Shown here in pieces: positions 34,821 to 43,717 of a stretch of 64,000 nucleotides of DNA (positions are counted from its first letter, which is position 1; the number at the start of each line of letters is the position of its first letter). The position numbers and the translations under genes are program-made. The stretch covers positions 31,275-95,274 of the forward strand of contig JANWLR010000062.1 in NCBI GenBank assembly GCA_025450755.1. The letters run 5' to 3'. Source of the stretch: Sphingomicrobium sp. Lineage in GTDB: Bacteria > Pseudomonadota > Alphaproteobacteria > Sphingomonadales > Sphingomonadaceae. Under the pieces are notes generated by a model. That model was not told where the DNA came from and ran no database searches. It saw only the letters and a list, made by a program, of their open reading frames with translations.

Positions 34821-35723
34821 GTGCCCCGAGGGCTGGCACTCGATTTCAAATCCGCTTACCGTCGGCACATGGTGCAGACGGAGCTGTACGGCCTGATTCC
34901 CGCCAACGCCGCTGGGCCTTTACCAACGGTCGACCTCAGATCTCCGCCGCCCCCTCCAAGAACGAACCTTCCGCCGATTGAAATCCGCGACGCGCGCAAA
35001 CTGCAGGCAAACGGAGGGTCGGAGGCGGAGTTGTTCGCCGACAATGGTTTCGTCCTTCTGAGCCACAAAACGGTCGTTCGAGACTGGGATAATGTCCCAC
35101 AGGCGTTCTGCGAAGAGATCGAAGAAATCATTCGTGAGCGCCTGCTTCCTCGACGGCGTGTTGAGATACAGCAGCGGCCGACTCCGATGCGGAGAGGGCG
35201 CGGGACAACGACTTCCCAATATGCCCAGGGTGTTCATTCCGATGGTCCGCTCACGGCAGAATTATATGCGGCAAACGTCGGCGCTTTTGCTGGCTCGGAC
35301 GCGCAGCGATGGTGGCTCGAACGTTATCGCCGCGACGACGTGGCGGGATTCATGTCAATCGATTTTTGGCGCACTACCAACATGCAACGGCCACTGCAGC
35401 ACATGCCGCTGGCGGTGTGTGCACCAAGCAGCCTCCAGCTCGACGACATCTTGCCGATGGAATTCATCGGAATTGCTCCCGAAGGGCGCAAGACCCATCA
35501 TTTGGCACTGCGCTTCGATCCCGCGCAGCGCTGGTATTTCTATCCCGAGATGACTGGCGATGAAGTGCTGGCATTCAAATTGTGCGAATTCTGGAAGGAT
35601 GCGCCCGACGCAAAGCCTCAGAATTGCTTCCATTCCGCATTCCGTCATCCGGATACGCCTCCCGATGCAGAGGAAAGGCAAAGCTGTGAGCATCGTGTTG
35701 GAGTTCTGGTTCTTCGCGACTGA
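34821..35723 (+). CDS. CmcJ/NvfI-family oxidoreductase-like protein
   Basis: Up to 300 residues. The C-terminal pattern HHLALRFDPAQRWYFYPEM followed by TGDEVLAFKLCEFWKD, and the central VHSDGPL, match the CmcJ/NvfI family, related to cephamycin 7-alpha-methoxylase components and to Fe/2-oxoglutarate-like enzymes. The central SIDFWRTTNMQRPLQHMPLAVC segment is typical too. GTG 34821 directly follows the chpT stop; ATG 34869 (MVQTELYGLIPAN) is an alternative start. The substrate is unknown and no biosynthetic cluster surrounds it. Confidence 0.68.
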   Translation: MPRGLALDFKSAYRRHMVQTELYGLIPANAAGPLPTVDLRSPPPPPRTNLPPIEIRDARKLQANGGSEAELFADNGFVLLSHKTVVRDWDNVPQAFCEEIEEIIRERLLPRRRVEIQQRPTPMRRGRGTTTSQYAQGVHSDGPLTAELYAANVGAFAGSDAQRWWLERYRRDDVAGFMSIDFWRTTNMQRPLQHMPLAVCAPSSLQLDDILPMEFIGIAPEGRKTHHLALRFDPAQRWYFYPEMTGDEVLAFKLCEFWKDAPDAKPQNCFHSAFRHPDTPPDAEERQSCEHRVGVLVLRD

Positions 35724-35807
35724 GCGACACTCTATTCAGGGATAACGCGGCATTAACTCCTGCCCTGCATAAGCGCTTCGAAGCAGCTCTGAGGGGCGAA
35801 TTCGCCG

Positions 35808-38153
35808 ATGGACGACCTGATTGCCGATTTCGTAGCCGAATGCCGCGAAATGCTGGAAGCGCTTGGCGGCGAGATCGTCGCCTGGGAAGCTCAGCCCGGC
35901 GACCGCGCCCGGCTCGACAGCATTTTTCGGTTTGTGCACACGGTGAAGGGCAATTGCGGTTTCTTCGAATTCCCACGGCTTGAGGCGCTCAGTCATGCAG
36001 CCGAGGACGCGCTCGCCGATTGTCGCGCAGGCCGCCGCGCTCCGGATGGAGCGTTGGTCAGCGCCGTCCTCGCCGTTATCGACCGCATCGGCGAGATGGT
36101 CGAGGCGATCGAGGCGGGCGAGGACATGCCGATGGGTGACGATAATCACCTGATCGACGCACTTGCGCCCGGCGCGGAAGGACCGGCTACCCCAGCTCTG
36201 ACGACTACAGCGGACGCGGCCACGAAGGCCTCTTCCGCGCCACGCACGATCCGGTTGTCGGTTGAGCTGCTCGACAGAGTGATGAGCACCGTTTCCGACA
36301 TGGTGCTGGCGCGCAACGAGCTCGCCCGCCGCCTTCGTGAGTCCGAGGGCGACGTGCACGTCGATGGCGCGTTCGAGCGTCTCTCGTCGATCATCGCCGA
36401 GATGCGCGATGCGATCACCCGGACCCGGATGCAGCGGATCGAGAACTTATTCGTCGGCTTGCCGCGCATGGTGCGGGACCTGTCGGCAGAGCTCGGCAAG
36501 CAGGTGCTGGTGGATGTCGACGGCGGCGATGTGGAGCTCGATCGCGAGATGATCGAAATGATCCGCGATCCGCTCACGCACATCATCCGAAACGGCGTCG
36601 ATCACGGCATAGAAAAACCCGCCGAACGCATGGCAGCCGGGAAGCGCGAGATCGGTGTGCTTTCGGTATCCGCCCGCCAATCGGGCAACCAGATTTTGAT
36701 CGATATCCACGACGACGGTCGAGGGATCGACGGCAAGAAGCTTGTCGACAAGGCGATCGCCAGCGGCGTGATCAGCAGGGAGGATGCCGCCCAGCTATCC
36801 TCTCGCGAACAGCTGATGCTTATTTTCGAGGCCGGGCTTTCGACCGCCAAGGAAGTCACCGCCATTTCGGGCCGGGGCGTCGGCATGGACGTGGTACGCT
36901 CCAACATCGAGCGGATCGGTGGGATCGTCGAGGTCGACAGCAAGCCGGGTCAAGGAACGCACATGACGTTGCGTGTTCCGTTGACGTTGACGATCATTCC
37001 AGCGCTGACCGTCTCGATTGCCGGCCAGAGTTTCGCGATCCCCCGCTCGGCGATCGAGGAAATCGTCCGAGCAAACGGCGAGAGCGTTGCGCTCGACTAC
37101 CTCGGCGGCGCCGGGGTCGCGACGATCCGCGGGCGCCGCGTGCCGGAGATCTCGCTAGCACGCATCCTTGGTCTGGAAAGCCATGTAAATGAGCAGGATC
37201 GCACGTTGATCGTGCTGCGTCCGGCTGGCGGCGACGTCTATGCGCTTTCTGTCGATCGCATTCATGACCACGAAGAGCTGGTGGTGAAGCCAGCCGCTCC
37301 GGCGGTGATGGCGACCGGCCTCTACGCCGGAACGACGCTTGCCGATGACGGCAGTCCGATCCTGTTGTTCGACCCTGCTGGAATCGCGCAGGTCGGCGGC
37401 GTCCGACTGGAGACGCAGGAACGGACGGCGAGGATTGCGGAAGGTCCGTCCCAGGAAATCTCAAAGGCGACACCGGTATTGCTGTTCCACGGCCTGGACG
37501 GCGGCCGTCGCGCGCTACGCCTCGCCGTGGTCGACCGGATTGAGGAAGTGCCCGCCTCGAACATCAAGGAAGCCGCTGGCCAGCTTCGAGTGCAAGTGGG
37601 CGATGCGATCCTGCCTTTGGCAGGCGCAACAGTGGCAGATGTAGGTGAGAGCAAAGTCCGCTTGTTCAGGTTGAACGACGGAGTCCACGAAATCGGTTAC
37701 GCTTTCGCCGAAGTCGTCGACTTCGCGACGATCGAGCATGATGTGATCCATTCCGAACGGCCGGGTGAGATCAGTGGCGTTTCGCTGATCAATAACGAGC
37801 CCGCCGAGCTGATCGATGCGCACTGGCTGTTCGCCAACCATGTCGGGGCCGCGGCGCGCAAGACAGAGCAGCTCGTTTGCCTGGTTCCGGTATGGGATCC
37901 GTGGATGCAGAACATGCTGCGGCCTCTTGTCGAAGCCGCGGGATATCGAATCGTCGACGATCCGCAGGATGAAACTGCTGATGTAGTCATTGCCTGCCAG
38001 GGCGAAGAAGTACCGGAAGACACGACCGGCAAGACGATTTGGCTTCGAGCCGAGCCCGAAGCTGCCGGCAAGAAAGATGAGAGTATCTACCGCTACGACC
38101 GGGCGGGTCTGTTGATGGCGCTCAAGACGGCCGGGGCAGGGAGGGGCAAGTGA
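35808..38153 (+). CDS. cheA: Chemotaxis histidine kinase CheA
   Basis: A 781-residue CheA. HPt domain with His44 in FRFVHTVKGNCGFFEF; P3 dimerisation (about 145-215); HATPase with N box IIRNGVDHGIE, G1 DDGRGID and G2 GRGVGMDVV; CheW-like P5 domain (about 390-525). A second, weaker CheW-like region (about 545-670) and a C-terminal receiver-like domain follow; the latter (LVPVWDPWMQNMLRPLVEAAGY) lacks acidic-pocket residues. No obvious P2 domain. ATG 35808. cheW overlaps its stop. Confidence 0.92.
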   Translation: MDDLIADFVAECREMLEALGGEIVAWEAQPGDRARLDSIFRFVHTVKGNCGFFEFPRLEALSHAAEDALADCRAGRRAPDGALVSAVLAVIDRIGEMVEAIEAGEDMPMGDDNHLIDALAPGAEGPATPALTTTADAATKASSAPRTIRLSVELLDRVMSTVSDMVLARNELARRLRESEGDVHVDGAFERLSSIIAEMRDAITRTRMQRIENLFVGLPRMVRDLSAELGKQVLVDVDGGDVELDREMIEMIRDPLTHIIRNGVDHGIEKPAERMAAGKREIGVLSVSARQSGNQILIDIHDDGRGIDGKKLVDKAIASGVISREDAAQLSSREQLMLIFEAGLSTAKEVTAISGRGVGMDVVRSNIERIGGIVEVDSKPGQGTHMTLRVPLTLTIIPALTVSIAGQSFAIPRSAIEEIVRANGESVALDYLGGAGVATIRGRRVPEISLARILGLESHVNEQDRTLIVLRPAGGDVYALSVDRIHDHEELVVKPAAPAVMATGLYAGTTLADDGSPILLFDPAGIAQVGGVRLETQERTARIAEGPSQEISKATPVLLFHGLDGGRRALRLAVVDRIEEVPASNIKEAAGQLRVQVGDAILPLAGATVADVGESKVRLFRLNDGVHEIGYAFAEVVDFATIEHDVIHSERPGEISGVSLINNEPAELIDAHWLFANHVGAAARKTEQLVCLVPVWDPWMQNMLRPLVEAAGYRIVDDPQDETADVVIACQGEEVPEDTTGKTIWLRAEPEAAGKKDESIYRYDRAGLLMALKTAGAGRGK

Positions 38154-38590
38154 ACGAGCTTTTGCTGATCGTCACTGTTGCGAACGAACGGGTCGCGCTC
38201 TCCGCTGCGGCCGTCGAATCCGTCGTCGAGCTTGATACGCTGATCCCGGTCCCGCGAGCCGCGCCGCACGTCGCCGGCCTTTCTGCTCTTCGCAGCCGGG
38301 TCATGACCGTGATCGACTGCATGCGTTCGCTCGAGCTCGGAACGACCGACTGTTCCGACGGCATTCGCGAAGCGGCCGTCGTTGAGCTCGACGGTCATCA
38401 TTACGCCCTCATCGTCGATCTCGTCGAAGACGTGGTCGAGGCGCTGTCGGACCCGACGCCGGTCCGTGCGGCGATGGGAGCCGGGTGGGAACGCGTGTCC
38501 CAGGGAATGGTCGAAACCGAGCAGGGACCGCTGCTGCTGGTCGATGTCGCAGCACTGATTGCGGGAGCGGAGACCAAGGCTGCCGCTTAA
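38150..38590 (+). CDS. cheW: Chemotaxis adaptor CheW
   Basis: A 146-residue single CheW domain (LLIVTVANERVALSAAAVESVVE, AGLSALRSRVMTVIDC, YALIVDLVEDVVE), coupling receptors to CheA. GTG start within the cheA stop (GTGA). No Shine-Dalgarno is needed if translation is coupled. Confidence 0.88.
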   Translation: MNELLLIVTVANERVALSAAAVESVVELDTLIPVPRAAPHVAGLSALRSRVMTVIDCMRSLELGTTDCSDGIREAAVVELDGHHYALIVDLVEDVVEALSDPTPVRAAMGAGWERVSQGMVETEQGPLLLVDVAALIAGAETKAAA

Positions 38591-38648
38591 TGTCTTCGTT
38601 ACCCTTACCCTTTAACAACGACGCCATCGAAGCGGGGAAGCCCAGCGC

Positions 38649-39014
38649 ATGAAGAGCTGTTTGATCGTCGACGATTCCAAGGTGATCCGAAAGGTCGCAC
38701 GACACATTCTCGAGACGCTCGAGTTCGAGGTTGACGAGGCCGGCGACGGCCAGGAAGCCCTGACCCGTTGCGAAGCCAAGATGCCCGACGTGGTGCTTCT
38801 TGATTGGAACATGCCCGTGATGAGCGGCATGGAGTTTCTGCGTTTGCTTCGGCAGCGCGGCCACGGCGACCAGCCAAAGGTCGTGTTCTGCACCACAGAG
38901 AATGACATGGCCCACATTCGCGCGGCGCTCGAGGCGGGCGCAGACGAATATGTCATGAAGCCGTTCGACCGCGAAACGCTCCACATCAAGCTCCAGCTCG
39001 TCGGCGTCGCCTGA
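38649..39014 (+). CDS. cheY: Response regulator CheY-like (single receiver domain)
   Basis: A 121-residue receiver: acidic pocket Asp8/Asp9 (CLIVDDSK), phospho-acceptor Asp52 (VVLLDWNMPVMSG), Thr82-Thr83 (FCTTEND) and Lys104 (YVMKPFD). It has no output domain. It sits 58 nt after cheW and 10 nt before cheB, so it is the presumed CheY of this cluster. With no flagellar genes nearby, its target could be motor or non-motor. Confidence 0.88.
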   Translation: MKSCLIVDDSKVIRKVARHILETLEFEVDEAGDGQEALTRCEAKMPDVVLLDWNMPVMSGMEFLRLLRQRGHGDQPKVVFCTTENDMAHIRAALEAGADEYVMKPFDRETLHIKLQLVGVA

Positions 39015-39024
39015 GTAGGTGAAT

Positions 39025-40146
39025 ATGGAGCGGGCGCTCGCCAGATCGCGGGACCGCTTTCCGGAGACCCGCAACACCGGCCGGCGAAGGATCAGGCTGA
39101 TGATCGTCGATGATTCGACGGTCGCGCGCGCGGTTCTCTCGCGCATGGTCGAGAGTGATCCGGTGTTCGAGATCACCGCCGTTGCAGGAACCGCCGAGGA
39201 TGCCATCGAGGCGCTCGGCGAATGCAACGTCGACATCGTCGTCCTCGACCTCGAGATGCCCGGGGCTGGTGGCCTCAAGTCGATCCCGAGGATCATCGCC
39301 GCCGCCGGAGGGGCCAAGGTAATGATCGTCTCGTCGCTTGCCGACGACGGTGCCGAGCAGACCGTCGCCGCGCTCGCGCTCGGCGCGGCTGACACCATGC
39401 CCAAGCCGGGCACGGGGCGATTCAACGGCAAGTTCTCCGAAGTCCTCCTCGGCAAGCTGAAGGCCCTTGGTTATTCGGCCCAACCCGTTCCGGCACGGAC
39501 GGCGGCGGAGAATGGCGACGGCTACCTCTATCTCCGGGCAGCTCCGACCGACCCGATCGATATATTGGCAATCGGCGCATCCACAGGCGGAATTCACGCA
39601 TTGGGCGCGCTGTTCAATAACCTTCCAAAGCGGATCGGGGTGCCGATCCTGGTCACACAGCACCTGCCGATTCCCTTCATGAGCGTATTCGCTCGTCAGC
39701 TTGGCGTGGTCGCTGGCCGCGAGGCGCTGGTTGCGGAAGACGGCATGCTGCTCGCCCGCGACCGCATCCTGGTCGCCCCGGGCGATGCTCATTTGACGCT
39801 AGATCCGACGCCAGGGGGCGCAGTGGTGCGCCTGACCCACGGACGCAGCAGCAGCGGTTGCATGCCCTCCGTGGATCCGATGTTTGCGTCGGTCGGGGCG
39901 ATCTTCGGCGCCGGCGCGCTCGGTGTCGTTCTTACCGGGATGGGCCGGGACGGGGTTGAAGGCTCGACACGGCTCGTTGCCTGCGGCGGATCGATTCTCG
40001 CGCAGAATGAGGGAAGTTGTGCCGTCTGGGGAATGCCGCGGGCGGTGCTCGAGGCGGGGCTCGCCTCGGCGGTGCTTCCGCCGGAGAAGATCGCGCGCCG
40101 GATCGCTTCGCGTACGGAGGAGCAGCCGCGTGCAAATAAGCGATAG
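39025..40146 (+). CDS. cheB: Chemotaxis protein-glutamate methylesterase CheB
   Basis: About 373 residues: receiver domain (RLMIVDDSTVARAVL, Asp in IVVLDLEMPG, Lys in PKPGTG) and methylesterase domain. The catalytic triad is visible as Ser in AIGASTGG, His in VTQHLPIPFMS and Asp in TGMGRDGVEG. ATG 39025 is preferred, with AGGTGA at 39017-39022 as Shine-Dalgarno; GTG 39019 is possible. The stop overlaps cheR. It removes methyl groups from chemoreceptors and deamidates them. Confidence 0.92.
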   Translation: MERALARSRDRFPETRNTGRRRIRLMIVDDSTVARAVLSRMVESDPVFEITAVAGTAEDAIEALGECNVDIVVLDLEMPGAGGLKSIPRIIAAAGGAKVMIVSSLADDGAEQTVAALALGAADTMPKPGTGRFNGKFSEVLLGKLKALGYSAQPVPARTAAENGDGYLYLRAAPTDPIDILAIGASTGGIHALGALFNNLPKRIGVPILVTQHLPIPFMSVFARQLGVVAGREALVAEDGMLLARDRILVAPGDAHLTLDPTPGGAVVRLTHGRSSSGCMPSVDPMFASVGAIFGAGALGVVLTGMGRDGVEGSTRLVACGGSILAQNEGSCAVWGMPRAVLEAGLASAVLPPEKIARRIASRTEEQPRANKR

Positions 40147-41005
40147 TTCAAGTCGCATCCTCGCTGGATTGCTCGAGGCACGTACCGGTCAGCAACTAAC
40201 GATGAGCCGCCGCTGGCGGATCGAGACCGCGCTTTCCGCGCTTCTGCGCGAGCGGGGAATCGCGACTCTGGACGAGCTCATCACAATCCTCGTCATGGGT
40301 AAGGAGCCGAGCTTGTCGCAAAAGGTGGTCGAAGCTCTGCTCAACAACGAAACCTACTTCTTCCGCGACCGCGCGCCCTTCGATGTGCTGCAGCGCCACG
40401 CGCTTGCCGAGCTCGCTCAGCGGCGGGCCAAGTCGAAGCGCCTACGGATCTGGTCGGCGGGCTGCTCAACCGGCCAGGAAGTCTATTCGCTCTCGATGCT
40501 TTTCGCGGAAGAGCCGGAAAAATGGCGCGGCTGGACGATCGACATTTTGGGCACCGACGTTTCCACGGGATGCGTCGACCGCGCTCGGACCGGATCTTAC
40601 AGCCAGTTCGAAGTTCAGCGGGGCCTGGGCATCAACCAGATGATCAGATGGTTCGAGGAAACCGCAGACGGCTGGCGAGCGGTCGAGCTGTTGCGCAAAC
40701 CCGTGCGCTTCCAGGTCCATAACCTGCTCGAACCAGCGCCGCATCCGGGGGATTTCGACATTGTGCTTTGCCGCAACGTGCTCCTCTATCTCAGCCCGGA
40801 GAAGAAGACGCTCGCGTTCGAGCGCATTGCCGGCGCGATGGCCGAGGACGGCTGGCTGATGCTCGGCGCAGGCGAGACGGTGATCGGGCAGAGCTCGAAG
40901 CTCGGATCCGACATCAACGCACGAGGCCTTTATCGTCTCAAGGGCGACGGCAGTCGCGTGGAGAAGCGCGGCGGACCGGATCGTCGTGCAGCGGCCGGGG
41001 CTTGA
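40130..41005 (+). CDS. cheR: Chemotaxis methyltransferase CheR
   Basis: A 291-residue CheR: N-terminal helical domain, then an SAM-binding domain with IWSAGCSTGQEVYSL, ILGTDVSTGCVDRAR and FDIVLCRNVLLYL. NNETYFFRD is the conserved substrate-binding segment. The start is GTG 40130, fixed by GGAGGAG at 40116-40122; it overlaps the end of cheB by 17 nt. Methylates receptor glutamates with SAM, opposing CheB. Confidence 0.92.
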   Translation: MQISDSSSRILAGLLEARTGQQLTMSRRWRIETALSALLRERGIATLDELITILVMGKEPSLSQKVVEALLNNETYFFRDRAPFDVLQRHALAELAQRRAKSKRLRIWSAGCSTGQEVYSLSMLFAEEPEKWRGWTIDILGTDVSTGCVDRARTGSYSQFEVQRGLGINQMIRWFEETADGWRAVELLRKPVRFQVHNLLEPAPHPGDFDIVLCRNVLLYLSPEKKTLAFERIAGAMAEDGWLMLGAGETVIGQSSKLGSDINARGLYRLKGDGSRVEKRGGPDRRAAAGA

Positions 41006-41031
41006 CCCGGCAGCAATAGCTGTGCGCCATA

Positions 41032-41724
41032 GTGCGCGTGGAGCTGGATTTCATCGAACGAGCGTCGCCGAATTTCGACGAGCGGCAGCTGCCGGTCTCG
41101 ATGATCGTGCTTCATTATACCGGGATGCCCGACGCCCGGGGCGCGCTCGACCGGCTGACTTCGCCCGAAGCCAAAGTCTCCTGCCATTATCTGATCGACG
41201 AGGACGGTTCGGTCTATCGCCTGGTCGATGAAAGAATGCGCGCCTGGCACGCGGGCAAGTCGCGCTGGCGCGGAATCAGCGACATCAATTCGGCAAGCGT
41301 CGGGATCGAGATCGTCAATCCCGGCCACGAATTCGGCTATCGGCCCTTTCCCGACGAGCAGATCGCGTCGCTTATCCCGCTTGTCGCCGACATCAAGGAG
41401 CGGCACGGCATTGGCCGGGGCAATGTCGTCGGCCATTCCGACATTGCCCCGGCGCGCAAGGAAGACCCCGGCGAGCTGTTCCCGTGGCAAGCGCTTGCCA
41501 AGCGCCGACTCGCGCTCCCAAGTCCGACCCGCGACCTGATCGACCCGTACTGGACCGACGCCGGCTTCCTGCTCGCGCTCGAGCGGTTCGGCTATGATGT
41601 GACTGAGCCGCAAAAGGCTGTGATCGCCTTCCAACGGCGTTTCCGGCCGGAGCTTATCGACGGGATCATCGACGGCGAGTGCCGCGCCAAATTGCTCGCC
41701 CTGTTGTTGCCGCGCCCGCAGTAG
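41032..41724 (+). CDS. N-acetylmuramoyl-L-alanine amidase (AmiD-like)
   Basis: A 230-residue Amidase_2 zinc enzyme. Metal ligands and catalytic residues are visible in MIVLHYTG (His28), HAGKSRWRGISDINSASVGIE and VVGHSDIAPARKEDPG. The C-terminal ~60 residues resemble a peptidoglycan-binding helical domain (GFLLALERFGYDVTEPQKAVIAFQRRF). No signal peptide is visible from the GTG 41032 start, so it may act on recycled muropeptides in the cytoplasm. Confidence 0.87.
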   Translation: MRVELDFIERASPNFDERQLPVSMIVLHYTGMPDARGALDRLTSPEAKVSCHYLIDEDGSVYRLVDERMRAWHAGKSRWRGISDINSASVGIEIVNPGHEFGYRPFPDEQIASLIPLVADIKERHGIGRGNVVGHSDIAPARKEDPGELFPWQALAKRRLALPSPTRDLIDPYWTDAGFLLALERFGYDVTEPQKAVIAFQRRFRPELIDGIIDGECRAKLLALLLPRPQ

Positions 41725-41808
41725 AAACCCGAGCTGTTTACATTTGCGTTCGACCCATTGCGGACACGAGCGCTTCTGTTAGGCTGCCGATGGCGGGGGC
41801 ACAGCCAC

Positions 41809-42570
41809 ATGCGCTTTCGTTTCTTCAGGCCGCTGCACGGCTGGCGCGAGTTCATCCACGAGATCATCATTGTCGTTATCGGCGTGCTGCTCGCGCTCGC
41901 CGGTGCGCAGATGATCGAGGACTGGCGTTGGAATTGGCAAGTCGGATCAACGCGCCAGGCGATCGCCAATGAACTCGAAGAGGCTGCTAACCAGGCTGCC
42001 CTGCGCATTTCGGTCGAGGACTGCAACCGCGACCGGATCGGCGAACTGGCAGCCAGGCTGAAGGCGAGCAACGGCCGATGGATCGCTGACCCGATGCCCC
42101 TTGCCACCGGTGCTCAACCGACTCCTCATTGGGACAACCGGAGCATGGGCCGAGTTTATTCGGTGCCGCTCGTTGGTTGGTCGCAAGATGCATGGGACAC
42201 AGCAAAGTCGTCGGGAGTCCTCGATCATATGAGCCGTAAGGAGGCCGCGTCCTACAGTGAGGTCTATGGCGAAATCGCGGCCATACGCGACTATCAAAAT
42301 CAGGAACTCCTCCTCGAATCGAGCCTTTCATTCCTCAGCGCCGACCAACAACTCGACGGCCAGTCGCGCAATGACGCGCTTGGCAAGCTTGGGCAGCTTG
42401 ACGCACTGAACGCGACCAACGCGGGACTGAGCAGCCTGATGATCGATCAAATGAAGAGCCTTCATCTGCAGGTCGACCGGCCGCGCAACTCCACTCTGTT
42501 GAAAGAGACGATCGCCCACCAGCGGAGATATCGCGGCAATTGCGTGAAGGATGTGCAGGTCCAGTTTTGA
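41809..42570 (+). CDS. Single-pass membrane protein of unknown function
   Basis: A 253-residue protein: one N-terminal membrane helix (HEIIIVVIGVLLALAGAQMI) after a short basic leader, followed by a long, largely helical periplasmic domain (SLSFLSADQQL, LSSLMIDQMKSLHLQV). ATG 41809 is preferred with GGCGGGGG about 10 nt upstream. Similar layouts are frequent in sphingomonads, without known function. Confidence 0.62.
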   Translation: MRFRFFRPLHGWREFIHEIIIVVIGVLLALAGAQMIEDWRWNWQVGSTRQAIANELEEAANQAALRISVEDCNRDRIGELAARLKASNGRWIADPMPLATGAQPTPHWDNRSMGRVYSVPLVGWSQDAWDTAKSSGVLDHMSRKEAASYSEVYGEIAAIRDYQNQELLLESSLSFLSADQQLDGQSRNDALGKLGQLDALNATNAGLSSLMIDQMKSLHLQVDRPRNSTLLKETIAHQRRYRGNCVKDVQVQF

Positions 42571-42584
42571 TCGGTGCGATTTGC

Positions 42585-42608
42585 TGGCCTTTGCGAACTG
42601 AAAGGCCA
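42585..42608 (+). terminator. Hairpin after the membrane-protein gene
   Basis: TGGCCTTT and AAAGGCCA form a perfect 8-bp stem with an 8-nt loop, 14 nt after the stop at 42570. No U-tract. It separates this gene from rnpB. Confidence 0.45.
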
Positions 42609-42681
42609 AGCTCAGCATTTCACCCAAAAGAGACATTGCAACGCTGACTCGCAACGGCATTGCTCTTCACCTATATCCGCC

Positions 42682-43080
42682 ATGCCAGAGGGCTGGGCGG
42701 CCGCGGGGGAGCTTGCTCCAACGAGGAAAGTCCGGGCTCCATGGAACCACGGTGCCGGGTAACGCCCGGCGGTGCGCCATAGCCTTGAGCGAAGGTGCAT
42801 CAGGGATAGTGCCACAGAAAGCACACCGCCTCGCTTCGGCAGGGTAAGGGCGAAAGGGTGCGGCAAAAGCGCACCGCGGTCCTGGCGACAGGGCCGGCAC
42901 GGTAAACCCCACCGGGTGCAAGACCGAATAGGGGCGGCATATGGGCCTGGTTCCGGCTCGCCGCCCGGGTTGGTTGCTTGAGGGGCGGGGCAACCCGTCC
43001 CGTAGAGGAATGGCCGCACATCCGCCTTCGCCTGCAGACGAAAGCGGAGGACAGAACCCGGCTTACAGGCCCTCTGGCAT
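42682..43080 (+). ncRNA. rnpB: RNase P catalytic RNA, type A
   Basis: A 399-nt RNase P RNA. The ends pair as P1: atgccagaggg at 42682-42692 with ccctctggcat at 43070-43080. The conserved 5' core gaggaaagtccgggctcc and the 3' core acagaacccggcttac are both present in the correct order on the plus strand, together with the agggtaagggcgaaag-type cruciform region. It processes the 5' ends of tRNA precursors. A -10-like CTATAT lies at 42671-42676. Confidence 0.96.
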
Positions 43081-43170
43081 TCCCATGCCCGACCGTCCTC
43101 TTGGCGGTCTGCGCTTGGAAATTCATTTGGCGGCTCGAAACTGCCGCGTTCAGTGACTAGTTGGAGCAGG

Positions 43171-43710
43171 ATGGCGAAGCAGAAGCGATCTGATGATTGG
43201 GGCTTCCCGCGCTGGCGGTCCTACGGCGAGAAGGGACGCTCGGCGGCCAAGCTTCGTTTGTGCGATCGCGAGGGCTGCAACGAGGTCGGCGACCGCCCGG
43301 CGCCTAAGGCGCCGCACAGCCGCGAGCGATGGTATTTCTGCGAGGCGCACGCGGCCGAGTACAACAGGAACTGGAATTATTTTGCGGGACTAAGCCCAGA
43401 GGAAGCCGCTCGGCGGGCAGCCGAGGAGGAGCTTGGCGCCAAGGGTTTCCGCAAGTCTGCCCAGTGGAAATGGGCCGGTCCGGGCGACGGCAGCCGCACC
43501 CGCGACGAGATGCGGGCCCTCGATGCGCTCGAGCTAGACAGCGATGCGGATTTTACAGCGATCAAAGCCGCCCACCGGCGCCTCGTGAAGGAAACGCACC
43601 CGGACGCCAATCGGGGCGACGAGGAAGCTGCCAAGCGATTCAAGCAAGTGCAGGCGGCTTATGACGTGCTGCGCAAGGCGGAAGAAAGAAAGAACGGAAA
43701 GGCGGCCTAA
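43171..43710 (+). CDS. J-domain (DnaJ-like) co-chaperone
   Basis: A 179-residue protein with a C-terminal J domain (about 115-175): helix II ADFTAIKAAHRRLVKETHPDANRG with the HPD motif, then AAKRFKQVQAAYDVLRKA. The N-terminal half has a Cys/His cluster (LCDREGCNEVG, FCEAHAAEYN) that could bind zinc. ATG 43171 is preferred to 43153. It would stimulate a DnaK ATPase for an unknown client. Confidence 0.82.
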   Translation: MAKQKRSDDWGFPRWRSYGEKGRSAAKLRLCDREGCNEVGDRPAPKAPHSRERWYFCEAHAAEYNRNWNYFAGLSPEEAARRAAEEELGAKGFRKSAQWKWAGPGDGSRTRDEMRALDALELDSDADFTAIKAAHRRLVKETHPDANRGDEEAAKRFKQVQAAYDVLRKAEERKNGKAA

Positions 43711-43717
43711 CCGGCCT

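Noticed and set aside
38591..38648. CtrA-like TTAA motifs between cheW and cheY
   Set aside because: Two TTA-rich words occur, but their spacing is not the TTAA-N7-TTAA required for CtrA.
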